Assembly (NCBI GenBank): GCA_017412025.1
Contig: JAFQOY010000153.1
Coordinates: 1 to 55,304, forward strand
Direction of reading: 5' to 3'
DNA: 55,304 nt
Source: Clostridia bacterium
GTDB taxonomy: Bacteria; Bacillota_A; Clostridia; Christensenellales; Aristaeellaceae
Below, in pieces: positions 8,077 through 16,209 of this stretch. The notes beneath the pieces were generated by a model. The model worked only from the letters and a program-made list of their open reading frames with translations, made no database searches and had not been told where the DNA came from. How positions within the stretch are numbered: the stretch's first letter is position 1; every line of letters starts with the position of its first letter. Both the position numbers and the translations under genes were made by a program.

Positions 8077-8650
8077 GGATCAGGTCGCATTTTTCAAAAA
8101 GACCATGCGCCTGAATATGCCGGTTCTCCATGGGAATCCACTGGGTCAGGAAGCGCTCAAGCTGCGCCTGACCGTTGCGCGCAAGGATGCGCCGCCGCTG
8201 CGTCTCATCGCTTACGGTCATCAGCGCGCGCAGGTGATAGCGGTCAAAGAGCTGGGGATTGAGGCAGTATGCGCCTTCGACGATCACGCAGCGCACGCCC
8301 GAAGGGACGCTGACGGGCGGGAGAAACCCTGGCTGCGGATGACAGCGGTAGGGACGATAGACGCACCCGCCGCCCTCAAGAAGCGGCGTGAGAACCTCGC
8401 GGTCAAAGCGGTCGACGTCGGCGTTTGAAAGCCGCGCGTCAAAGTATCCCTCGTATCTGTCGGCGAAGGGGATCGTAAAATCGTCCATGTGGACGATGCA
8501 GCATCCGGGGATGGACGCACGCAGGCTTTCCGCCAGCGTCGTCTTTCCACTGGCAGCCATGCCGTCGATGGCGGCGATGACCGTGCGCTTTTCGTTCATC
8601 AGGGACAGGAGGCGCGCTTTGAGCGCGCCGGGAGAGGCGTATGCAGCCAT
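8054..8650 (-). CDS. uridine-kinase-like P-loop kinase
   Basis: A 198-residue P-loop NTPase resembling uridine kinase/phosphoribulokinase-type proteins. The Walker A motif is GMAASGKTT (residues 30-38). It continues with HMDDFTIPF, which matches the DDFY region of nucleoside kinases, and VIVEGAYCL, the second acidic strand. The start at 8650 has AAGGAG 8 nt upstream; the longer open frame to 8782 crosses the promoter. The 3' end overlaps the convergent PHP gene by 23 nt. The substrate is not known; uridine, another nucleoside or pantothenate-like substrates are all possible. Confidence 0.75.
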   Translation of the reverse strand: MAAYASPGALKARLLSLMNEKRTVIAAIDGMAASGKTTLAESLRASIPGCCIVHMDDFTIPFADRYEGYFDARLSNADVDRFDREVLTPLLEGGGCVYRPYRCHPQPGFLPPVSVPSGVRCVIVEGAYCLNPQLFDRYHLRALMTVSDETQRRRILARNGQAQLERFLTQWIPMENRHIQAHGLFEKCDLILSADQDA

Positions 8651-8685
8651 GGACAGCACTCCTTGAAAATCGGATTCCTTGCTGC

Positions 8686-8714
8686 AGTATAGCAAGGCGT
8701 GCGCACAAATGCAA
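8686..8714 (-). promoter_or_regulatory. promoter of the uridine-kinase-like gene
   Basis: On the minus strand: -35 TTGCAT (8709-8714), 17-bp spacer, -10 TATACT (8686-8691). It is divergent from the plus-strand promoter at 8739-8767. Confidence 0.75.
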
Positions 8715-8738
8715 GGAGTGACCGGAAAAACAAAAGCG

Positions 8739-8780
8739 TTGACACATACAAAAGCATGCATTATGCTGTACATGTACAGC
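8739..8780 (+). promoter_or_regulatory. promoter with overlapping 16-bp palindromic operator
   Basis: -35 TTGACA (8739-8744), 17-bp spacer, -10 TATGCT (8762-8767). A perfect palindrome, GCTGTACATGTACAGC (8765-8780), covers the end of the -10 box and the expected start of transcription. A repressor bound there would block the zinc-ribbon membrane protein gene. No regulator gene lies beside it. Confidence 0.75.
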
Positions 8781-8798
8781 ACAAGGAGGAATCTGACG

Positions 8799-9212
8799 AT
8801 GGGTTTTTTTGCTCGTATCCGCGCAGCCTTTGCGCGCTTTATGTCCGGCCGTTACGGAGTGGATCAGCTGAATATGGCCATGCTCTGGACGTCCGTGATC
8901 ATGTCGGTCATCGGCTCAATCGCAGGGCTTGGCATTGTGACCATTCTGGCCGACGCGCTGCTGATTGTGATGTTTATCCGTATGCTCAGCAAGGACCGGT
9001 ACAGAAGAGCGCAGGAGAACACGGCGTATCTGCAGAAGACGGAGAAAATCCGCCGGGCGGTTACGGAATGGATGAACCGCGTGAAAAACAGCAAAAAGTA
9101 TCGCTACTTCAGCTGCCCCAAATGCAAACGCCGCCTGCGCGTTCCGCGCGGCGTGGGCAGCATCACCATCACCTGCAAGGACTGCGGCACGAAGTTTGAC
9201 AAGAAGGCGTAA
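8799..9212 (+). CDS. small membrane protein with C-terminal zinc ribbon
   Basis: Unrecognised 137-residue protein. Residues about 28-64 form one long or two short membrane segments, followed by a basic helical stretch. A zinc ribbon follows, with CPKC at 106-109 and CKDC at 126-129. The ribbon would face the cytoplasm if the basic stretch does. The start at 8799 has AAGGAGG 9 nt upstream. Expression looks regulated, because the promoter overlaps a perfect palindrome. A terminator follows at once, so it is a single-gene unit. Confidence 0.75.
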   Translation: MGFFARIRAAFARFMSGRYGVDQLNMAMLWTSVIMSVIGSIAGLGIVTILADALLIVMFIRMLSKDRYRRAQENTAYLQKTEKIRRAVTEWMNRVKNSKKYRYFSCPKCKRRLRVPRGVGSITITCKDCGTKFDKKA

Positions 9213-9221
9213 TGCCCTGAA

Positions 9222-9253
9222 AGCGGACGGCAATGAAGCCGCCCGCTGTTTTG
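9222..9253 (+). terminator. terminator after the zinc-ribbon gene
   Basis: Ten-bp stem with one mismatch, AGCGGACGGC (9222-9231) / GCCGCCCGCT (9238-9247), followed by GTTTT. It separates two convergent genes. Confidence 0.65.
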
Positions 9254-9256
9254 CAT

Positions 9257-10264
9257 TCACGGGCTTTGCGGACAGGAGGGCAGACAGAGCAGGAGCATCA
9301 GCCCCGCGCACAGCGCGCCGAGCACGGGATAGCCGCTTTCAATCAGCGGACCAAAGCCGATTTGCGCGGCGCACAGGCAGACGAGCGCGCAGAGCGCGCA
9401 GCCGCCGGGCCGTGGAAGAGGAAGCATGCGCGTCAAGCCAAGGAGCATGGTCGTAAGCGTTGAAAACGCGGCGGCGTACATCGCGGCGGCGCACAGGAAA
9501 TATCCCGTGAGCCCGAGGCGGCGGCTGAGGGCGACAAAGGGCAGCGGCTGGGCAAAGACGGAGGGCAGGTGTCTGCGGCAGACCAGCATGCCCAGCGTGA
9601 GCAGCGCGCCAAAGAGAACCGAAAAGAGCGTCACGGCCTGTCTGCGCTTTTCGCGGCTGAGCGAAAGCAGAAGCGGCAGACTGCCGCCGAGCATGGCGGC
9701 GTTGAGCGCGCTGTATGCCGCGCCGTCAAGCGCCGCGCGCACGGGGAGGCCGGGCGTCATGGCCGGCAGGAAGCACGCCTCTCCTGCGGGAAGCGCCAGC
9801 AGCGAGATAAGCAGCGCAGGCAGCACGGCGCACAGCGCCGCGCCCGGCAGCGCGAGGCCGGCAGCGCCGCGCAGGGAGAGCAGCGAAGCAAAGAGCAGCG
9901 AAAGCGCAAGACCTGCGCCGTATGCATGGCGAAACGGAAAGGTCAGCGCGCACAGCTCCGCGCAGGCGGCGAGCATGGCGCCGCCGGTGAGCGCAAAGAG
10001 CGCAAAGAACAGCCCGCCGCACAGCGCGCCCAGCCTGCGCCCGAAGCGGACGCGGCACAGGGAGGGCAGCGATGTGCAGCCGCTTCGCTCAAGCGCGGCG
10101 GGCAGACACAGGAAGAGGATATGGAGCGTCAGCAGCGCACAGACGACTGCTGCGCCCGCAGCGCGTCCATGCCCGGCGAAAAAGCACACGATCTCGCGCC
10201 CGGAGGCAAAGCCGGCGCCGATTACGCCGCTCAGGAGCGCCAGCGCGCAGGAGACAACCGCCAT
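9257..10264 (-). CDS. YkvI-like multi-pass membrane protein
   Basis: A 335-residue, very hydrophobic protein with about ten membrane segments. The N terminus, IGAGFASGREIVCFF, matches the unwound first helix of YkvI-type proteins, which belong to the APC (amino acid-polyamine-cation transporter) superfamily. Transport of an amino acid or similar solute is likely but unproven. The start at 10264 has AGAGGGGG 8 nt upstream. It is divergent from alr. Confidence 0.75.
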   Translation of the reverse strand: MAVVSCALALLSGVIGAGFASGREIVCFFAGHGRAAGAAVVCALLTLHILFLCLPAALERSGCTSLPSLCRVRFGRRLGALCGGLFFALFALTGGAMLAACAELCALTFPFRHAYGAGLALSLLFASLLSLRGAAGLALPGAALCAVLPALLISLLALPAGEACFLPAMTPGLPVRAALDGAAYSALNAAMLGGSLPLLLSLSREKRRQAVTLFSVLFGALLTLGMLVCRRHLPSVFAQPLPFVALSRRLGLTGYFLCAAAMYAAAFSTLTTMLLGLTRMLPLPRPGGCALCALVCLCAAQIGFGPLIESGYPVLGALCAGLMLLLCLPSCPQSP

Positions 10265-10324
10265 ACAATCGACCCCCTCTGTGCCTAACCGTATGTGCGG
10301 GCGGCCGGGAAAAGAAGCTTTTGC

Positions 10325-10353
10325 TTCCCTTTTTGCCCGCTTCGCGGTATAAT
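10325..10353 (+). promoter_or_regulatory. likely alr promoter
   Basis: A perfect -10 TATAAT (10348-10353) lies about 60 bp before the alr start. The -35 position (TTCCCT, 10325-10330, 17-bp spacing) is a poor match. Confidence 0.45.
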
Positions 10354-10413
10354 GAGATATTCGGTACGGGCTTTGGCGCTGTCCGTCAAATGAAACAGGA
10401 AAGCTGGCTGGTT

Positions 10414-11526
10414 ATGCTCAGATACAATTACTGTGAGATCGATCTTGAAGCGATCCGCAACAACGTGCGCGTGATGCGCAGCGCCGTCGCCGGCGGTGCG
10501 GATTTTCTGGCGGTCGTCAAGGCGGACGGCTATGGCCATGGCGCTGTGCCGGTGGCGCGGGCGGCGATTGAGGCCGGCGCGGTCATGCTCGCTGTTGCGA
10601 TTCCGGAAGAGGGCGTCGAGCTGAGGGAAGCGGGCATAGATACGCCGATTCTCGTGCTGGGCGGCATCGAGGAGGCGGCGGCTGAGGCGGTCGTCCGGCA
10701 TGATCTGACGCAGGTGGTCTTTGACGAGGCGCGCATCCGCGCGCTGAGCGAAGCGGGCGCGCGCCTTGGAAAGACGGCCAAGGTGCATCTGAAGCTTGAC
10801 ACAGGCATGAACCGCATCGGCGTGCGCACGGAGGAGGAGGTCATCCGCCTGACGGAGATGATCGACGGCCTTGAGAACATTGAACTGACGGGCTGCTTCA
10901 CGCACATGGCGACGGCGGACGAGGACGAAAGAGCGGATACATACCGGCAGATTGAGCGCTTTGAAGCGCTTTGCCGCGCGATTGCATCCGTGCATCCGGA
11001 ACGAATCATCCGCCATGCGGCGAATACCGCGTCCATCTTCCGCTATCCGCAGGCGCATTTTGATATGGTGCGCGGCGGCATTGCGCTGTATGGCTATCCG
11101 CCGGTTGAAGAGGCGAAGGGGCTCATGCCGGCGATGCGCTGGGCTGCCCGGGCGGTGTATGTCAAGGAGATCATGCCGGGGGATAAGGTGAGCTACGGCG
11201 GGCTGTTTGAGGCCAAAGCGCCGGTCAGGGTGATGACCGTGCCAGTCGGCTATGCGGATGGCTACCGCCGGGGGCTGACGGGCAGAGGCTGCGTGCTCGT
11301 GCGCGGTCAGCGCGCGCCGATTCTTGGGCGCGTGTGCATGGATCAGATCATGGTCGACGTGACGCATATTGACGGCGCGCAGGCGGGCGACGAGGTTGTG
11401 CTCCTTGGCGCGCAGGGCGAAGAGATGATCGACGCGGACGAGATGGCGGCGTGGCTGGGCACGATCAGCTATGAGGTCATCTGCTCGCCCTCAAGGCGTG
11501 TGCCGCGCATATACAAAAACGCATGA
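10414..11526 (+). CDS. alr: alanine racemase
   Basis: Pyridoxal-phosphate enzyme that makes D-alanine for peptidoglycan. It has 370 residues, the usual length. The PLP lysine is Lys36 in VVKADGYGHG; the catalytic tyrosine lies in KVSYGG, followed by VPVGYADGYRRG. The start at 10414 fits the family N terminus; an in-frame ATG at 10390 is possible, and neither has an ideal ribosome site (AGGAAAG is 14 nt from 10414). The stop overlaps the next start by 4 nt. Confidence 0.96.
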   Translation: MLRYNYCEIDLEAIRNNVRVMRSAVAGGADFLAVVKADGYGHGAVPVARAAIEAGAVMLAVAIPEEGVELREAGIDTPILVLGGIEEAAAEAVVRHDLTQVVFDEARIRALSEAGARLGKTAKVHLKLDTGMNRIGVRTEEEVIRLTEMIDGLENIELTGCFTHMATADEDERADTYRQIERFEALCRAIASVHPERIIRHAANTASIFRYPQAHFDMVRGGIALYGYPPVEEAKGLMPAMRWAARAVYVKEIMPGDKVSYGGLFEAKAPVRVMTVPVGYADGYRRGLTGRGCVLVRGQRAPILGRVCMDQIMVDVTHIDGAQAGDEVVLLGAQGEEMIDADEMAAWLGTISYEVICSPSRRVPRIYKNA

Positions 11527-12113
11527 ACGGGGCGGAAGAAATCCGCAGCCGGATGAAGAAAATGCGCATGGGACTTGACGTGCGCCGCCAGCAGGCGGAC
11601 GGCGAGGCCGTCTTTGCGCATATCCGCCTGCTGCCGGAATATGCAGGCGCGCGCTGCGTGATGGCGTATGCGGCGTGCCGCGGCGAGCTGCCGGTTGAAA
11701 GGGTGCTCCGGGATGTGCTTGACAGCGGGCGCGAGCTGGCGATGCCGCGCTGCGAAGCGCCGGGCGTGATGACCGCAAGGCGCGTGGAAAGCCTTGACCA
11801 GCTTGTGCGCGGCGCGTATGGCGTGCCTGAGCCGGAGGAGACGTGCGATGTGATACCGCCCGGGGCGATCGACCTGATCCTGGCGCCGGGAACGGCGTTT
11901 GATAGACAAGGGCACAGGCTTGGGCAGGGCGGCGGATATTACGACCGGTTTTTGCCCCAAACGCGCGCTGCGGTGATGGGCATATGCCATGACGCTGCGC
12001 TGCTTGAGCGGATTCCATACCTGCCGCACGACTGTGCGGTCGACGCAGTGATCACACCCTCGGGCGTGATCCGCTGCAGAAAGAGAAACGATATACAGGA
12101 GGGCTTCATATGA
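11523..12113 (+). CDS. 5-formyltetrahydrofolate cyclo-ligase
   Basis: ATP-dependent enzyme converting 5-formyl-THF to 5,10-methenyl-THF in folate metabolism. It has 196 residues, as expected. The nucleotide-binding signature GQGGGYYDRFL is intact, preceded by LILAPGTAFD. It overlaps alr (ATGA) and the next gene (ATGA), so the three are translationally coupled. Confidence 0.93.
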   Translation: MNGAEEIRSRMKKMRMGLDVRRQQADGEAVFAHIRLLPEYAGARCVMAYAACRGELPVERVLRDVLDSGRELAMPRCEAPGVMTARRVESLDQLVRGAYGVPEPEETCDVIPPGAIDLILAPGTAFDRQGHRLGQGGGYYDRFLPQTRAAVMGICHDAALLERIPYLPHDCAVDAVITPSGVIRCRKRNDIQEGFI

Positions 12114-12964
12114 GCCAGACGAACGGAAAGGCAAAGGCCGCAAAGAAGAACAAGCCCCTGCGCCGGGCAGAAAAATGGGGAAGAGAGGTGCCGGGCATGG
12201 CGCTGAGGATCCTGGGCTTTATGGTCGCTGTGATCATCATGGGCCTGATGTTCAGCGCGCTGCAGGCAGTAGAATCCATCTGGCTGCGCTCGGCGCTGTC
12301 CGTGCTGATCCTCTCGGGCGTGCTGCTGCTGTGCTGCAACGAGGGCCTGACCAAGGGCATGAGCGACGCAGGCGCGAGCCGATTCTATGCGGATGCAAAG
12401 ACGAAGGGGATTCCGCTTGCGGAAAGGGACGACGCGGCCTGCTATCATCCGCTCAAGCCGGTATGCGCCGGTCTGCTCGTGTTTGCCGTGCCGCTGGCGA
12501 TGGCCGTCTATGTGGCGCTGACGACCAAGGGCTACACCTATTCCCTGCAGGATCTGCCTGCGTGGCTGACGGACAGCTACGGCGCGCGTCAGGACGTGAT
12601 GGCGCCGCTCGCCGCATACGGCCAGCACGCCGGGATGACCGCGGCGGACTGGCTGCGCCTGATTGTGCGCCTGCCGGTGATGATCTATATCAATCTCTTT
12701 GCGGACCCGCTGACCATGGGCGCCGCGATTGACCGGGCGACGCCGCTGTTTCTGCTGACGTATCCGCTTGCCTATACGCTTGGCTACGCCGCCGCGCCGC
12801 GCATGAGGCGCAAGACCGAAAAGATGAACCGCCGCGCCAAGAAGATCGCGGTGCGCAAGGCGCAGAAGAGCACGCTGGCGCAGACGCTGGTGGGCGATCA
12901 GCACGGCGTGCACTACGGACACAGGGCGAACGACGACAAGCACAAGAAGAAGGAGCTTGTCTGA
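12110..12964 (+). CDS. uncharacterised membrane protein with basic tails
   Basis: Not recognised. The 284-residue protein has a lysine-rich N terminus, a pair of membrane segments at about 30-75, a third at about 125-145, and more hydrophobic stretches around 185-240. It ends in a long basic tail rich in Lys, Arg and His, presumably cytoplasmic. The start has AGGAGGG 6 nt upstream and overlaps the previous stop by 4 nt. It closes the alr operon. The tail could bind RNA or phospholipid, but nothing in the sequence proves it. Confidence 0.75.
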   Translation: MSQTNGKAKAAKKNKPLRRAEKWGREVPGMALRILGFMVAVIIMGLMFSALQAVESIWLRSALSVLILSGVLLLCCNEGLTKGMSDAGASRFYADAKTKGIPLAERDDAACYHPLKPVCAGLLVFAVPLAMAVYVALTTKGYTYSLQDLPAWLTDSYGARQDVMAPLAAYGQHAGMTAADWLRLIVRLPVMIYINLFADPLTMGAAIDRATPLFLLTYPLAYTLGYAAAPRMRRKTEKMNRRAKKIAVRKAQKSTLAQTLVGDQHGVHYGHRANDDKHKKKELV

Positions 12965-13001
12965 GCGGGAATAGGCGAATAGAGACGGAGGGCGAATGCG
13001 G

Positions 13002-13030
13002 TTGAAATCATTCGTCCTCTCTGATATAAT
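13002..13030 (+). promoter_or_regulatory. promoter of rsmD-coaD
   Basis: -35 TTGAAA (13002-13007), 17-bp spacer, -10 TATAAT (13025-13030), about 58 bp before rsmD. Confidence 0.8.
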
Positions 13031-13088
13031 GAAAAGACAGAAAAGCCGATCAGGGCTGAAAAATTCGGGAAGGGAGCGGCATGCGGCG

Positions 13089-13664
13089 ATGAGAATCATT
13101 TCCGGCTCCGCGCGGGGCAGGGCGCTTGTCGCGCCGCCCGGGGAGAAGACGAGACCGACGCAGGACTATGTGCGCGAGTCGCTGTTCAACATCATCCGCT
13201 GGGATCTTGACGACGCGCGCGTGCTCGATCTGTTTGCAGGCACGGGCGCGCTCTCGCTGGAGGCGCTCAGCCGCGGCGCGAAGGACGCGGTGCTCGTCGA
13301 CATGGATCGCGACGCCTGTGCGGCGATCCGCCGGAACATGGAGACAACCCGCCTGGGGGACCGCTGCCGTCTGATCGCCCGCGACTATCAGCAGGCGATG
13401 GACGAGCTCTCGCGCGCAGGACAGAAATTCGACGTGGTGTTCATCGATCCGCCCTACAGGATGGAGAATACCGGCGAGATGTGCGCGGCACTCTATGACA
13501 AAGGACTGCTGAGCGACGCGTTTCTCATCCTCGTGGAGCACAGACGGGGCATGGCGCCGCTGCTGGATCTGCGGTTTGAGGCGTTTGATCTGCGCCGCTA
13601 CGGCGATACGGAGATCACGTTTGTGCGCGCTGCGCGCATAAAGGGGGCGGATGCGGATGCGTAA
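13089..13664 (+). CDS. rsmD: 16S rRNA (guanine966-N2)-methyltransferase
   Basis: SAM-dependent methyltransferase that modifies G966 of 16S rRNA. It has 191 residues. It opens with MRIISGSARGR and a TRPT segment typical of RsmD, then the SAM motif VLDLFAGTGALSLEAL and the catalytic DPPY motif. The start at 13089 fits the family; the open frame to 12996 crosses the promoter. It overlaps coaD, a common order in Bacillota. Confidence 0.95.
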   Translation: MRIISGSARGRALVAPPGEKTRPTQDYVRESLFNIIRWDLDDARVLDLFAGTGALSLEALSRGAKDAVLVDMDRDACAAIRRNMETTRLGDRCRLIARDYQQAMDELSRAGQKFDVVFIDPPYRMENTGEMCAALYDKGLLSDAFLILVEHRRGMAPLLDLRFEAFDLRRYGDTEITFVRAARIKGADADA

Positions 13665-14142
13665 GCTTCTGTACGCGGGCAGCTTTGATCCGCCGACGAA
13701 GGGACACCTGGATATCATCGCGCGCGCGGCGGCGCTGTGCGATGAGATGATCGTGGCCGTGATGCATAACCCGGACAAACAGGGGACGTTTACGGCTGAG
13801 GAGCGCGTGGCGCTGCTTGAAAAGGCGTGCGCGAAGATCGGCAATGTGCGCGTGATCGCGCACGGCGGACTGCTGGTGGAATGCGCGAGGGAAAACGGCG
13901 TTTGCGCCGTGGTGCGCGGCGTACGGCCGCTGGGGGATTTTGAATCGGAATATCAGATGGCGCAGGTCAACAGGATGCTCGGAGGCGTGGAAACGCTGCT
14001 GATGACGACAAGCGAGGCATATGCCAGCATATCATCGAGTATCGTGCGCCAGATTGCATCGTTTGGCGCAGGGATTGAGCGCCTTGTGCCTGAGGAGATC
14101 GCGCAGGAGGTCGGCGCGATACTGGGCAGGAAGAAGGATTGA
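13657..14142 (+). CDS. coaD: pantetheine-phosphate adenylyltransferase
   Basis: Makes dephospho-CoA from 4'-phosphopantetheine and ATP. Length is about 161 residues. The nucleotidyltransferase signature reads AGSFDPPTKGH, and the SISSSIVR motif is present near the C terminus. Start choice: AGGGGG is 9 nt before ATG 13657 but only 3 nt before the in-frame ATG at 13651. It overlaps the end of rsmD by 8 nt. Confidence 0.96.
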   Translation: MRKLLYAGSFDPPTKGHLDIIARAAALCDEMIVAVMHNPDKQGTFTAEERVALLEKACAKIGNVRVIAHGGLLVECARENGVCAVVRGVRPLGDFESEYQMAQVNRMLGGVETLLMTTSEAYASISSSIVRQIASFGAGIERLVPEEIAQEVGAILGRKKD

Positions 14143-14153
14143 GGAGGGGCATC

Positions 14154-14918
14154 ATGGATCACAGAGAAGACGCGGCGCGCGAGCAGCAGGCGCAGGCTAC
14201 TGAGCAGCAGGCGCAGGCCGCCCAGCAGCAGGAGCGCACGGTGCGCAGGAGCGAGCAGCAGAGCGCAGCGAGCAGCATCGTGCAGACCATGCAGGTGATT
14301 GAAAAGATTGAGAACGTCATCAGGGACGCCAAGCGGGTGCCGCTTAGCCGCAGCAGGGTGACCGTGGACGCCAGCGTGCTGGAGGATCTGTTCGGCCAGC
14401 TGCATATCGCGCTGCCCAAGGCGGTCACGCAGGCGCAGAGCATCCTGGCAAACAGCCAGAATATTGTGAACAGCGCGCGCGCCAAGGCGGACCAGACGGC
14501 CGACGAGGCGGAGAAGGTATACAAGGATACGGTGAACGAGGCGCGGAAGTTCAAGGAAGACGTCATCGCCGAGATGGCAGAATATGAAAAGACCGTGCGC
14601 GCCAGGGCGCAGGAGGAAGAGAGCACGATCATCGCCGACGCTCAGATGCGCGCGAATCAGACGATCCTCGCCGCTCAGGAGAAGGCGCAGGAGCTGCTGG
14701 ATAAAAACGAGATCACCCGCCGCGCCAATGCGTACGCGCTGGAGACGCGCGACCGGGCGGAGGCGGATGCGGACAGCATCCTGAGCCAGGCCTATCAGCA
14801 CGCCGACAAGGTGCTCACTGGCGCTTCGGTTGTGCTCAGCCGCAGCGTGAGGGATATTGAGCAGGCGATCGGTAATCTGCGGGGCGGACAGAACTGGGAG
14901 CAGATGAACCAGCAGTGA
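14154..14918 (+). CDS. coiled-coil protein, DivIVA/ATPase-subunit-like
   Basis: A 254-residue, Ala/Glu/Gln-rich protein that is almost wholly helical. The first 35 residues carry a Gln/Ala repeat encoded by a 17-bp direct DNA repeat near 14180-14219. The rest is a long coiled coil with many Ala-Glu-Ala heptads and no membrane segment. Proteins of this kind beside coaD in Clostridia are often named ATPase or V-type subunit by weak similarity; a DivIVA-like scaffold role is equally possible. The start at 14154 has GAGGAGG 6 nt upstream. Confidence 0.75.
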   Translation: MDHREDAAREQQAQATEQQAQAAQQQERTVRRSEQQSAASSIVQTMQVIEKIENVIRDAKRVPLSRSRVTVDASVLEDLFGQLHIALPKAVTQAQSILANSQNIVNSARAKADQTADEAEKVYKDTVNEARKFKEDVIAEMAEYEKTVRARAQEEESTIIADAQMRANQTILAAQEKAQELLDKNEITRRANAYALETRDRAEADADSILSQAYQHADKVLTGASVVLSRSVRDIEQAIGNLRGGQNWEQMNQQ

Positions 14919-14956
14919 TCCGCGCGCAATGAACGGACAGATGGAGAGGTATACAT

Positions 14957-15919
14957 ATGAACGAAAAGAATACGCTGTATATCGTCGTGCCCTGCTATAA
15001 GGAGCAGGAGGTTCTGCCGGAGACCAGCAGGCGTCTTCGCGAAAAGATCCTCGCGCTGCGCGGGCAGGGGAAGATCAGCGCGCTGAGCCGTGTGATGTTC
15101 GTCAACGACGGATCAAGCGACAATACATGGCCGATCATCGCCCAGCTGCATGAGCAGGAGCCGGAGATCTTCTCCGGCGTCAATCTCTCGCGCAACCGCG
15201 GCCATCAGAATGCGCTGCTGGCAGGCCTGATGACGGCGGTCAACTATGCGGACATGATCGTGTCCATGGATGCGGATCTGCAGGATGATATCAACGCCGT
15301 CGACGCGATGGTTGACGCATACCATGAGGGCTATGAGGTGGTATACGGCGTGCGCAGCAAGCGCGAGACCGATACGTTCTTCAAGCGCTTTACCGCGGAA
15401 GGCTTCTACAAGGTGATGAAGGCGCTGGGCGTGGACATCGTATTCAACCATGCGGATTACCGCCTGATGAGCCGCAGGGCGGTCGAGGGGCTGGCGCAGT
15501 TTACCGAGGTCAATCTCTTCCTGCGCGGCATCGTTCCGCAGATCGGCTACAAGTGGACGACGGTGACCTATGAGCGCGCCGAGCGCTTTGCGGGCGAGAG
15601 CAAGTACCCGCTCAAGAAGATGCTGGCCTTCGCGGCGGACGGCATCACGTCCTTCTCGGTCAAGCCGATCCGTCTGGTGCTGACTGCCGGCGTGGTCATC
15701 TTCCTGGTCAGCCTTGTCATGCTGCTCTATGCGCTGGTTTCCAAGATTTCGGGTCATACGTCTGCCGGATGGACCTCTCTGATGGGCTCGATCTGGCTGA
15801 TTGGCGGCATTCAGCTGCTGAGCCTCGGCGTTGTGGGCGAGTATATCGGCAAGATCTACAACGAGACGAAGCGCCGCCCGCGCTTCATCATCGAGAACGT
15901 GCTCAACAAGCAGGCGTAA
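14957..15919 (+). CDS. GtrB/DPM1-like undecaprenyl-phosphate glycosyltransferase
   Basis: A 320-residue family 2 glycosyltransferase with a cytoplasmic catalytic domain and two C-terminal membrane segments (about 235-300). The catalytic part shows IVVPCYKEQEV, FVNDGSSDNTW, NLSRNRGHQNALLAG and MDADLQDD, the pattern of bactoprenol glucosyl or mannosyl transferases. It should load a sugar on undecaprenyl phosphate for wall polymer decoration. The start has GGAGAGG 7 nt upstream. Its last codons lie inside the first copy of a 22-bp direct repeat that flanks a miniature element, so the stop codon itself is duplicated 240 bp downstream. Confidence 0.92.
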   Translation: MNEKNTLYIVVPCYKEQEVLPETSRRLREKILALRGQGKISALSRVMFVNDGSSDNTWPIIAQLHEQEPEIFSGVNLSRNRGHQNALLAGLMTAVNYADMIVSMDADLQDDINAVDAMVDAYHEGYEVVYGVRSKRETDTFFKRFTAEGFYKVMKALGVDIVFNHADYRLMSRRAVEGLAQFTEVNLFLRGIVPQIGYKWTTVTYERAERFAGESKYPLKKMLAFAADGITSFSVKPIRLVLTAGVVIFLVSLVMLLYALVSKISGHTSAGWTSLMGSIWLIGGIQLLSLGVVGEYIGKIYNETKRRPRFIIENVLNKQA

Positions 15920-16169
15920 AGCCTGCTTTAGTCTGTTGACATCAGCTGTTTTTTGACTAAGCAATAAGGCGCCGCTCCTTCCACCATCCTGCGGATGGTC
16001 CCCCTCCCTCAAGAGGGAGGCGTCAAAATGCTTATCAGAACAAGAATCTCTATTTCTGATAAGCTTCGTTGGAGGCTCCCTCCTGAGGGAGCTGGCTGCC
16101 GGAGGCAGACTGAGGGAGTGCTTGCAGAGGTTTTCGTTGACACTTTGAAGCAGGCGTAAAGCCTGCTTT
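15908..16169. mobile_element. miniature palindromic element with 22-bp flanking direct repeat
   Basis: An exact 22-bp direct repeat (15908-15929 and 16148-16169) flanks 218 bp of non-coding DNA. Each copy contains a glycosyltransferase stop codon inside a hairpin, AAGCAGGC/GCCTGCTT; only the right copy is followed by a full T run. The core (about 15975-16120) is a large imperfect palindrome: its left and right halves are inverted copies that meet at an 11-bp stem, GCTTATCAGAA (16030-16040) / TTCTGATAAGC (16054-16064). Each half also contains smaller hairpins such as CCTCCCTC/GAGGGAGG (16003-16020) and GCTCCCTC/GAGGGAGC (16075-16092). No protein is encoded. This looks like a MITE-type insertion with target duplication. 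Confidence 0.65.
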
Positions 16170-16172
16170 TTT
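16148..16172 (+). terminator. terminator of the GtrB-like gene
   Basis: The right copy of the 22-bp repeat: AAGCAGGC / GCCTGCTT stem with a 6-T tail. Before the insertion it would have sat directly over the gene's stop codon. Confidence 0.65.
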
Positions 16173-16209
16173 ATGGCGGCGCATGCATGCGGACGAAGGA
16201 AGGATAACG

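Noticed and set aside
12996..13088. Longer rsmD start
   Set aside because: The extension covers the -10 box and the family N terminus begins at 13089.
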